From Bacillota bacterium (GTDB lineage Bacteria > Bacillota > Limnochordia > Limnochordales > ZCTH02-B6), in assembly GCA_003387805.1 (NCBI GenBank), contig QGSR01000001.1, positions 1-28,422 on the forward strand: a stretch of 28,422 nucleotides of DNA, in the 5' to 3' direction. The notes under the pieces are model-generated. The model searched no databases and was not told the origin of the DNA. It worked only from the letters and a program-made list of their open reading frames with translations. Position 1 is the first letter of the stretch. Every line of letters starts with the position of its first letter. Below are positions 22,648 through 28,422 of the stretch, one piece after another. Made by a program: the position numbers and the translations under genes.

Positions 22648-23341
22648 ACGTGTGCAGCCCGCACTCGGTCTTGCCGGTGCCGGGCCAGCGGCCGCTGCGC
22701 TCGTGGCCGGGCGCCGCCGGTGCGGTGCAAGGCCAGCAGCCGATGCTGGCGTAGCCCCGGCGGGCCAGCGGGTGTCGGGGCAGGCCGTGCCGGTCGATGT
22801 ACCGCTCCACGTCCGCCCGGGTCCAGTTGGCCATGGGATGCACCTTGACGACGGTGCGTCCATCGGGCAGGCCGTGCGGCTCGACGACGCCGAGCCCGCG
22901 GCGGGTCGCGGCCTGGTCCCGGCGCAGCGCGGCGATCCAGCATTTGGCATCCAGAAAACGCAGCGCCGCGGCCAAAGGCTCCACTTTGCGCAGGCGGCAG
23001 CAAAGGTCCGGGTCCCGCTCGTACAGGCGGGGGCCGTACTGCGCGTCTTGTTCGCGGACCGTCAGCGCCGGCTGCTGCGTAATGACCCGCAGCCGGAACA
23101 GGCGTGCGACCTCGTCCTTGAACGCCAGCGTCTCCTCGAAGTGGTAACCCGTGTCGAGAAACACCACCGGCACGTCCAGCCCCAGGCGGCTCAGCATGTG
23201 TGCGAGCACGATGCCGCCGCCGCCGAAGCTGCACGTCATGACCGCCTTGGGAGCGAACCGCTCCGCCGCCCAAAGCAAAATCTGCTCCGCCGTCCACCTT
23301 TCGGCTTGTTTAGAAATTGTATTCAATTCGTTTATATTCAT
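22571..23341 (-). CDS. cysH: Thioredoxin-dependent adenylyl-sulfate (APS) reductase
   Basis: A 256-residue enzyme of assimilatory sulfate reduction, converting APS to sulfite. The paired Cys114-Cys115 and GCWPC (Cys202, Cys205) are the [4Fe-4S] ligands that distinguish APS from PAPS reductases. The catalytic Cys227 lies in KTECGLH. VFLDTGYHFEET and VKVHPMANWTRADVERYI are typical. The nucleotide loop reads CSFGGGGIVLAHML where acidic residues (GAED) are common. About 25 extra residues follow ECGLH. ATG 23341 is preceded by GGAGAGGAG, and the first codons are strikingly AT-rich. No other sulfate-assimilation genes are in the window. Confidence 0.93.
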   Translation of the reverse strand: MNINELNTISKQAERWTAEQILLWAAERFAPKAVMTCSFGGGGIVLAHMLSRLGLDVPVVFLDTGYHFEETLAFKDEVARLFRLRVITQQPALTVREQDAQYGPRLYERDPDLCCRLRKVEPLAAALRFLDAKCWIAALRRDQAATRRGLGVVEPHGLPDGRTVVKVHPMANWTRADVERYIDRHGLPRHPLARRGYASIGCWPCTAPAAPGHERSGRWPGTGKTECGLHTFTAKLGADGPGPGAPQATSPPPDGR

Positions 23342-23598
23342 TGACTCCTCTCCTCGCCCCTCGTTATGCTATGAGCGGGCGGCGGCCCGCGTGCGGGTGG
23401 CTGGGCCGGGGCCTGACAGGTCTGACGAACTTTGCCGGAAGGTCCGGCGCCGGCCGCGTCAAAGGGCCAAAGGGAGGCGCCGCGGCCGATGCGGGGACGA
23501 AGGTCCCTGCCGGCGGGGACCCCGGGATCCCGGGACGCCGGCGGGGGCCGCCGCGGCCGGCGGGGCCAGGGGGCTGCGGCGTCCGAAAGGAGCCTTCG
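23342..23598. other. Divergent spacer between cysH and the AsmA/TamB-like gene
   Basis: No gene is supported here. It contains a perfect 14-bp palindrome CCCGGGATCCCGGG (23521-23534) and a GAAAGGAG ribosome site for the gene at 23599. I see no convincing promoter hexamers for either gene and no SAM-riboswitch-like element upstream of cysH. Confidence 0.5.
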
Positions 23599-26037
23599 AT
23601 GAAACGAGTCGGTTCCGGAGAAGAGGCGGGCACCGGGCGCCCGGCGTCCGCCTCCCGGCGGGCAAACACGGCGGCCCCGTGGGCGGCGGCCGTCGTCATC
23701 GTCGTGGCTTTGGCCGCCGCGTGGTTTGCTCTGGAACGGGGCGTGTTTACGCAGCCGTGGCGGCAGGCGGCGGCTCGCGAGCTGTCGCAGGCGCTGGGCG
23801 CGCCGGTCTCGGTGGAGGCGGTGGGCGCCGGCGTCAACCGCTTGGTGCTCCACGAGGTCGAGGTGGACGGGGCGTGGTCGGCGGCTGCGGAACGAGTGGT
23901 CGTCGGCCTGTCGTGGGTGGACGTGCTTCTGCGGCGGGCCGCGCCCCTGGAGGCGGTGCGCTGGGTAGAGATTCACGGCCTGTCCGTGGAGGTCCCGTGG
24001 GACGGGTGGCCGGGCCGGCGGTCCGGGCGTGCCGGGGCGGACGAGGCCGGAGAAGCAGGCGCCGCGCCCGAAGAGGCGGACCCCGCCGACGCCGCGCCGG
24101 AGTGGCCGGCGCTGTCCGCTTTGCTTCAGGAAGTGGAGAGGCTTCAGGGCCGTCTGCGGGAACGGCAGCAGCAGCGCCCGGTTCCGGCGGAGCGAGAGCT
24201 GCTGGTGCGATGGCGGGACGGACGCGTTCGTTTCCGTCTCGGTGAAGGCGGGCCGGCGATGGAGGCGGCGGCCGAGGGTGTCGTCGCGTGGCGGGGCGGC
24301 CGCTTGCTCATGGAGCGGCTGACCGCCCGGGCTGCGGAGCTGGAGCTGACGCTGAACGGTACGCTGTTCCCCCGGACCGACGTCTATGCCCGGCTGGTCG
24401 CGGACGACTTGGCCCGGGCGATGGATTCGTTGCCGCGGGACGGGGCCGGCGCGCCCGTTCACGCCGCCGGGCGGGTGGAATTGGAGGCGTGGCTCACGGG
24501 TTCGTCGGCCGCCCCGAGGGCGTGGGGCACGGTGCACGGACGGGACCTGCGGGCGGCGCTGGATGCGGCGCCCGAGGCGGCCGGCGGGGCGACCGGCGAG
24601 GCGACGGGCGTCTACGCCGCCGACGAGTTGACGGGATATTGGACCTACGAAGGGGCCGGTTTGGTCGAAGCGCGGCTGGAGGCCCGCCGCCGGGCGGCCC
24701 AAGTGTGGCTGGAAGGCGTCGTGAATCCGGCCGACGGATCGTTCCGGTTTGCCGTGGACGCGACGGACGTGGACGTCCCCGGGGACGTGCCGCCGCTGGC
24801 CCGCTACGACGTGGCGGGCCTGGCCGACTTTTCCGGCATGCTGACCGGCACCGTCGCCCAACCGAAGCTGGAGGGTTCCGTGGCCTCCGACGGCGGCCGG
24901 CTGTGGGGACAGCCGTTCTCGAAGCTTCAGGGTCACATCGAGCTGACCCGCGAGCGGTTCGCGTTCGAGCGGGCCGTGGCGGCGCAAGGCCCGTCCGAGT
25001 ACTATCTGGACGGCGTCGTCGGTTTCGCGTCCCCGGCGGCCGGCGAGCCGGGGCACGTGGACCTGGTCGTGCGCACCGACCGCGGCCGGGCGGAAACCGT
25101 CCTGGCGGTCTTGGGCTGGGACGTGCCCGTGGAGGCCGCTCTCTCGGGAACCGCCGCGTTTTCGGGTCCTCCGGGCGCCGTGGCCGCCGAGGGCGACGTT
25201 TCTTTGACCCACGGGGTCGCGTTCGGCCAGCCGTTTGATGTCTTGTCCGGGAACTTTCGCTACGAAGACGGCATGTTTTCCGTGGCGGGCGTCGAAGGAA
25301 AGTTGCGGGGCGGCGCCGTAGGGCTGGAGGGAGGCGGCCGCTGGAGCGGGCCGTGGCGCCTGACGGTGCGGGCCGACGACGTGCCGCTGCAAGCCGTGGC
25401 GGCGGTGCGGGACCGCTGGCCCGAAGTCAGCGGCCTGGCGGGCTTTGACGGCGTCGTGGAAGTGGAGGAGCCGGGCGCCCCGGTGGCGGCGTCCGGGACG
25501 GTGTCCGGACGCCACTTGCAGGTGGGGCCGGCGGCTTTCGCCGAGGCCGAGGGGCGGGTGGCGCTGCACGGCGGCCGCTTGACGGCGGAGGCGCTGCGGC
25601 TGCATCGCCCCCGGGGCGGCACGTACACGATGGCCGGCACGGTGGAGGACGTCATGGGCCGGGCCCTTCTGGACTTGTCCATCGGCGTGGCCGACGAAGC
25701 CGCCGGCGAGCTGACGGCGCTTTTGGGATGGGCTCCGCCGGTGCCCGTGACGGGAAACGTGGCGGCGTCCATTCGCCTGGAAGGCCCGGCCGGCAATCCC
25801 GAGGCGCGCATTCGCCTGGACGCGCCCGCGGTGTCCGTGGCCGGCCGCACCGCCGCGCTGGGGCTGACGCTGCGGCTGAAAGACGGCCGCATCGACGTGG
25901 AGGAGTGGGACCGCTCTTTGGGCGCGGCCGCGGCTGAAGACGCGCCGGGCGGCCCGCGGCAGCGGCCCGTCGCGACGGACGGAGGCGCGGACGGCGCGGC
26001 ACACCGCCGCAGTGCGGGGGCGCTTCAGGGGAGGTGA
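23599..26037 (+). CDS. AsmA/TamB-like envelope protein with an N-terminal membrane anchor
   Basis: An 812-residue protein: one N-terminal helix (about residues 26-44, PWAAAVVIVVALAAAWFAL), an acidic, Ala-rich linker with a short coiled coil (about 140-195), then a long run of repeated beta-strand units. Recurrent patterns such as LTGTVAQPKLEGSVASDGGR, GTAAFSGPPGAVAAEGDVSL, ASIRLEGPAGNPEARIRLDA and LKDGRIDVEEWD are typical of AsmA/TamB bridge-like proteins, thought to carry lipids between membranes. The expected C-terminal TamB domain is missing: after about residue 775 the chain becomes low-complexity, and no continuation is found in the other frames. ATG 23599 follows GAAAGGAG. It precedes the foldase gene by 271 bp. 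Confidence 0.7.
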   Translation: MKRVGSGEEAGTGRPASASRRANTAAPWAAAVVIVVALAAAWFALERGVFTQPWRQAAARELSQALGAPVSVEAVGAGVNRLVLHEVEVDGAWSAAAERVVVGLSWVDVLLRRAAPLEAVRWVEIHGLSVEVPWDGWPGRRSGRAGADEAGEAGAAPEEADPADAAPEWPALSALLQEVERLQGRLRERQQQRPVPAERELLVRWRDGRVRFRLGEGGPAMEAAAEGVVAWRGGRLLMERLTARAAELELTLNGTLFPRTDVYARLVADDLARAMDSLPRDGAGAPVHAAGRVELEAWLTGSSAAPRAWGTVHGRDLRAALDAAPEAAGGATGEATGVYAADELTGYWTYEGAGLVEARLEARRRAAQVWLEGVVNPADGSFRFAVDATDVDVPGDVPPLARYDVAGLADFSGMLTGTVAQPKLEGSVASDGGRLWGQPFSKLQGHIELTRERFAFERAVAAQGPSEYYLDGVVGFASPAAGEPGHVDLVVRTDRGRAETVLAVLGWDVPVEAALSGTAAFSGPPGAVAAEGDVSLTHGVAFGQPFDVLSGNFRYEDGMFSVAGVEGKLRGGAVGLEGGGRWSGPWRLTVRADDVPLQAVAAVRDRWPEVSGLAGFDGVVEVEEPGAPVAASGTVSGRHLQVGPAAFAEAEGRVALHGGRLTAEALRLHRPRGGTYTMAGTVEDVMGRALLDLSIGVADEAAGELTALLGWAPPVPVTGNVAASIRLEGPAGNPEARIRLDAPAVSVAGRTAALGLTLRLKDGRIDVEEWDRSLGAAAAEDAPGGPRQRPVATDGGADGAAHRRSAGALQGR

Positions 26038-26064
26038 ACCGGCTGAACCGGCCGCCGTCGCGAT

Positions 26065-26255
26065 GTCACCGGGTTTGGCCCGCGAGTTGCCGCGGCGTTG
26101 CCGGGTGTGGCGCGCAAGCTGTCGCGGCGTTGCGGGGTTTGGCGCCAAGTTGTCGCGGCGTTGCCGGATTTGGCGCGCCAGTTGTCGCCGCGCTGCCGGG
26201 CGTGGCGCGCAAGCTGTCGCGGCGTCACCCGGTTTCGCGCGCAAGCCGTCGTGCT
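26065..26255. repeat. 32-bp tandem repeat upstream of the foldase gene
   Basis: Six units start at 26065, 26097, 26129, 26160, 26192 and 26224. All are 32 bp except the third (31 bp); the last is degenerate. A representative start is GTTGCCGGGTGTGGCGCGCA and the usual end is TGTCGCGGC. The array fills most of the 271-bp gap between the AsmA/TamB-like stop and the foldase start. Frames through it are repeat-derived peptides and not credible genes. Confidence 0.88.
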
Positions 26256-26308
26256 CGCCGCCGAAAAAGGGGCGGGCGTCAGATATTAGATTGGAGTGAC
26301 AACAACAC

Positions 26309-27217
26309 ATGAACGTGATTGCTGAACGTGTGCGCAGCGGCCGGCTCCGCTTCGTGCTGGCCGCGCTGGTCATCGCCTTGATGCTGGCCGGCGGCGCCTG
26401 GACGCTGCGGGCGCAGGACGCGGCCGGTGTGGTGGCCCGGGTCAACGGCGAGGTCATTACCAAAGACGAGCTGTTCGACGCGATGTACGAGTACATCGGC
26501 CCGCAGGTGCTGGACGAGATGATCATTATCCGCCTCACCCAGCAGGAAGCGGCCCGGCGGGGCATCGGGGTGACGGACGCCGACATCGAGGCCGAGCTGG
26601 ACGCGTGGGCGGTCCAGGTGGGCGGCCGGGCGAACCTGGAGCTTTTGCTGATGCAGCAAGGCATGACGGTGGAGCAGCTGGCCGAGCAGCTGCGTATCAA
26701 CCTCACCATCCGGGCGCTCATCGCTTCCGAAATCGTAGTGACGGACGAGGAAGTGCGGCAAGTCTTTGACGCGAATCCGGCCCAGTTTGCGCGGCAGGAG
26801 ATGGTCCGGGCCCGGCACATCCTGGTGGACACCCGGGAGCAGGCCGAGGCGCTGCGGGCGCAGATTTTGGACGGTGCCGACTTCGCCCAGCTGGCCCGCG
26901 AACATTCCACCGATCCGGGCAGTGGCCCCAACGGCGGCGACCTGGGCTGGTTCGGCCGCGGCGTGATGGTGGCGCCCTTTGAGGAGGCGGCCTTCGCCCT
27001 GCCCGTCGGCCGGGTCAGCGAGCCGGTGGAGACGGCCTTCGGTTTCCACCTGATTTTGGTCGAGGAGCGGCAGGAGGCGGAGGAACCCGCCTTCACCGAC
27101 GAAGTGGCCGAGCTGATCCGCACCGCCCTGGTTGACCAGAAGGTGGAGCAGCGGTGGGGTCCGTGGCTGCAGGCGCTGCGGACCGGCGCCGACGTGGAAA
27201 TCTACATCGGCGACTGA
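26309..27217 (+). CDS. Parvulin-type peptidyl-prolyl isomerase, PrsA/SurA-like foldase
   Basis: A 302-residue exported foldase. Residues 15-35 form a signal or anchor helix ([19 protein letters not shown]) with no lipobox cysteine, unlike PrsA of Bacillus. Residues about 40-160 are the SurA-N-like chaperone domain ([20 protein letters not shown]). Residues about 164-255 are the rotamase domain, with the hallmarks [34 protein letters not shown] and [11 protein letters not shown]. It should catalyse proline isomerisation and help secreted or envelope proteins fold. ATG 26309 has a GGAG 12 bases upstream. It is flanked on both sides by 32-bp tandem repeats and is followed by a strong terminator. 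Confidence 0.92.
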   Translation: MNVIAERVRSGRLRFVLAALVIALMLAGGAWTLRAQDAAGVVARVNGEVITKDELFDAMYEYIGPQVLDEMIIIRLTQQEAARRGIGVTDADIEAELDAWAVQVGGRANLELLLMQQGMTVEQLAEQLRINLTIRALIASEIVVTDEEVRQVFDANPAQFARQEMVRARHILVDTREQAEALRAQILDGADFAQLAREHSTDPGSGPNGGDLGWFGRGVMVAPFEEAAFALPVGRVSEPVETAFGFHLILVEERQEAEEPAFTDEVAELIRTALVDQKVEQRWGPWLQALRTGADVEIYIGD

Positions 27218-27237
27218 AGGCCGGGGCCAGGCGGCGA

Positions 27238-27365
27238 AGGCGGGCGCTTTCGAGGACCGGCTCGTCGGCAGGCGGGCGCTTTCGAGGGCGGGCTCGTTGG
27301 CAGGCCGGCGCTTTCGAGAGCGGGCTCGTTGGCAGGCGGGCGCTATCGAGGGCAGGCTCGTCGGG
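27238..27365. repeat. 32-bp tandem repeat downstream of the foldase gene
   Basis: Four exact-length 32-bp units at 27238, 27270, 27302 and 27334, with AGGCGGGCGCTTTCGAGG as the well-conserved first part and GGCTCGTYGGC as the end; a decayed fifth copy may follow. It begins 20 bp after the foldase stop and ends before the terminator hairpin, so it should be transcribed as 3' UTR. The sequence is unrelated to the 32-bp array upstream, although the period is the same. Confidence 0.88.
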
Positions 27366-27408
27366 CGCAGGCCCGTCCGAAAGCGGGCTCTTTATCAAAG
27401 ACAGAAGA

Positions 27409-27456
27409 CAAAGCGGGCGGTCCCGGGCCGCCCGCTTTGTTGTTGCTGTTCGTTTT
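27409..27456 (+). terminator. Intrinsic terminator of the foldase transcript
   Basis: A 12-bp perfect stem, CAAAGCGGGCGG (27409-27420) with CCGCCCGCTTTG (27428-27439) and loop TCCCGGG, is followed by a T-rich tract (TTGTTGCTGTTCGTTTT). This is the clearest Rho-independent terminator in the window. Confidence 0.85.
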
Positions 27457-27503
27457 CGGCTGGTGCTGCCGCGGAGCGGGACGCCGGACCCGCCGTGAGC
27501 ATT

Positions 27504-27887
27504 TCGCCACGCATGGCGACGTAGGCGAATCGCATCGTCATGGGTGGAGGTGATCACCGTTTTTGTCTCCACCTGTGGCGAGTCGGGCGTCGCGGCGCCT
27601 GCCGACGCGGCCGCTTATAGCTTTCCGCCTTACAAACCGCCCCGGCTGTTGGCACATCGCCACCTGTGGCGACATCTTTCGCAGACGGCGTCATGGGTGA
27701 AGACAAAATCGGTTTGCGGCTTCATTGGTGGAGATGCGGCGGCCCGCCGCCCCATGGACCAGGCCATTTATGGCTTAGAGCCTTATCGCCTGCGGCGCGG
27801 GCGCTCATTTCGTCATGGATGGCGAGGAATTTGGCTTCGGCCTCCACGGGTGGGGATGAAATCGATTTTCGTCGCCATGCATGGCGA
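27504..27887. repeat. 3 x 3 array of 16-bp palindromes: 31-bp step, 153-bp superperiod
   Basis: Nine 16-bp imperfect palindromes start at 27504, 27535, 27566; 27657, 27688, 27719; 27810, 27841 and 27872. Steps inside each triplet are exactly 31 bp and triplets repeat exactly every 153 bp. The consensus is TCGYCAYSBGTGGMGA; the last copy is a perfect palindrome TCGCCATGCATGGCGA. The 15-bp spacers are partly conserved (AAATCGATTTTCG, AAAATCGGTTTGCG). The linkers after triplets 1 and 2 also match, with TTATRGCTT and GCCTTA at identical offsets (27615 and 27768). Each palindrome could form a 6-bp stem in RNA. The array lies between the foldase terminator and the end of the convergent gene at 28035. 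No credible protein is encoded. Function unknown. Confidence 0.88.
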
Positions 27888-27929
27888 TTGGCACTTCGGT
27901 CGGGCGCGGGGCCCTTTCTCACCTGCGGA

Positions 27930-27986
27930 AAAAGCTCGGCGGAACCCGCCCACGGGCGAGAGCGCAGGCCCCGTAAGCTCTCGCCC
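27930..27986 (-). terminator. Candidate terminator for the gene entering from the right
   Basis: On the minus strand, a 10-bp perfect stem (GGGCGAGAGC at 27954-27963 with GCTCTCGCCC at 27977-27986) is followed by a second small hairpin, GGCGG-GTT-CCGCC, and then GAGCTTTTTCC. It lies about 50 bp after the stop at 28035. Confidence 0.55.
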
Positions 27987-28034
27987 ACGGGAATTTGCCG
28001 CTGCCCTCGGCGCCGCCCGCTGCGCCCCTGTCTC

Positions 28035-28422
28035 TTAGCCTGCGCTCTTTTCGGTTTCGGCTGATGTTTCGTCCGCCGGCGACGACCCCGGTGCGGGCCG
28101 CAGGACGTCGTCGTCCTTCGGGTCGGCCGCCGGCGGCGCAGCGGCGGGTGCCGGTGCGGCCGCGCCGGCCGATGCCGAGCCCGCAGCGCTGGCCGGTGCT
28201 GCGGCCGTTGCGCCGGGCGGCGCATTGGCGGGTGTCGCTGAGGCCGCGCCGGCCGGCGCCGCCGCCGCCGCGCCGGCCGGGGCTGCGGCCGGGGCGGCCG
28301 CCCCCGCCCGGGCCCCCCCGCCCGGCGGGCCCCCCCGGCCCCGGACTTCCCCCCGCCCCCCGCCCGCAGCCCCCGCCCCGCGGGGCGGTCCCGCGGCCCC
28401 GCCGCCCCCTCCCCCGGCCTCC
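28035..28422 (-). CDS. C-terminal part of an unidentified Ala/Pro-rich protein
   Basis: On the minus strand the frame ending in TAA (28035-28037) is open to the end of the window, about 128 codons, with no start seen, so the gene begins outside. The visible part is a low-complexity Ala/Pro/Gly tail ending in an acidic segment (DPKDDDVLRPAPGSSPADE, then TSAETEKSAG). Such tails occur on many secreted and cytoplasmic proteins and do not identify the family. A candidate terminator follows the stop. The part beyond about 28295 is almost pure C/G on the plus strand and may contain sequencing errors, so residues there are unreliable. Confidence 0.5.
   Translation of the reverse strand, partial: EAGGGGGGAAGPPRGAGAAGGGRGEVRGRGGPPGGGARAGAAAPAAAPAGAAAAAPAGAASATPANAPPGATAAAPASAAGSASAGAAAPAPAAAPPAADPKDDDVLRPAPGSSPADETSAETEKSAG

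Noticed and set aside
26065..26255. CRISPR array or gene continuation of the AsmA/TamB-like protein
   Set aside because: Units abut with no unique spacers, and no frame through the array continues the beta-repeat pattern.
23338..27123. Very long minus-strand open frame (about 1260 codons)
   Set aside because: It is antisense to two well-supported genes; high GC keeps opposite frames open. The composition is Arg/Ala/Pro-rich with no domain.
27132..27524. Arg/Ala-rich frames over the downstream 32-bp array
   Set aside because: They start inside the foldase gene in another frame, consist of repeat-encoded peptides, and run through the terminator hairpin.
27504..27887. CRISPR array
   Set aside because: The repeats are 16-bp imperfect palindromes that differ between copies, the 15-bp spacers are short and partly conserved, and no cas gene is present.
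27544..28038. 164-codon protein gene across the palindrome array
   Set aside because: Its sequence derives from the repeats; the 31-bp step shifts frame inside each triplet, there is no clear ribosome site, and no conserved domain pattern is seen.
1..28422. tRNA, rRNA or insertion sequence
   Set aside because: No T-loop plus CCA-type structure, rRNA-like block, transposase gene or flanking target duplication was recognised.

Overview
The window is about 70% GC and gene-dense. Genes have strong AAGGAGG-type ribosome binding sites, ATG/GTG/TTG starts and many TGA stops. The gene mix is a Bmp/YufOPQ-type ABC importer, a Fur-family repressor, a possible YpiB/UPF0302-like protein, a PrsA/SurA-like foldase and APS reductase. 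Together with consensus sigma-A type promoters this suggests a high-GC member of the Bacillota (Limnochordia, Symbiobacterium or Thermaerobacter-like). That placement is inference; no rRNA or tRNA gene is present to fix it. An AsmA/TamB-like protein hints at a diderm envelope.

Layout. 1-4.6 kb: a RamB-like XRE regulator (minus) diverges from an unpartnered, degenerate KorA-like 2-oxoacid:ferredoxin oxidoreductase subunit (plus), which converges on a small membrane-anchored PrcB_C-domain protein. 4.9-9.8 kb: a complete four-gene ABC importer operon on the minus strand (binding protein, double ATPase, two permeases). It diverges from a secreted DUF6351-type alpha/beta hydrolase (10.2-12.2 kb) across a spacer holding an operator-like repeat. 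12.2-14.1 kb: a SpoU/TrmH RNA methyltransferase and a radical SAM protein in one minus-strand operon. 14.6-16.2 kb: an asparagine synthetase with a good promoter and a structured leader. 16.2-18.1 kb: a minus-strand run of Fur regulator, YpiB-like protein and carboxylesterase. 18.5-22.6 kb: a plus-strand copper/respiration-type operon (secreted YtkA-like protein, CopC, a CopD-YtkA-cytochrome c fusion, an MFS transporter). 22.6-23.3 kb: cysH, overlapping the MFS gene tail to tail. 23.6-27.2 kb: the AsmA/TamB-like protein and a parvulin foldase. 27.2-28.4 kb: a large non-coding repeat region and the Ala/Pro-rich end of a gene that continues beyond the window.

The most unusual signal is not a gene. 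At least six intergenic sites carry tandem repeats with periods of 10, 28, 31, 32 and 32 bp. The most elaborate (27504-27887) is a 3 x 3 array of 16-bp imperfect palindromes with an exact 31-bp step inside each triplet and an exact 153-bp step between triplets. A related three-unit 31-bp palindromic array sits at the other end of the window (50-142). In both cases the array lies just beyond the 3' end of a minus-strand gene. I do not recognise these as a named repeat family, and their function is unknown.
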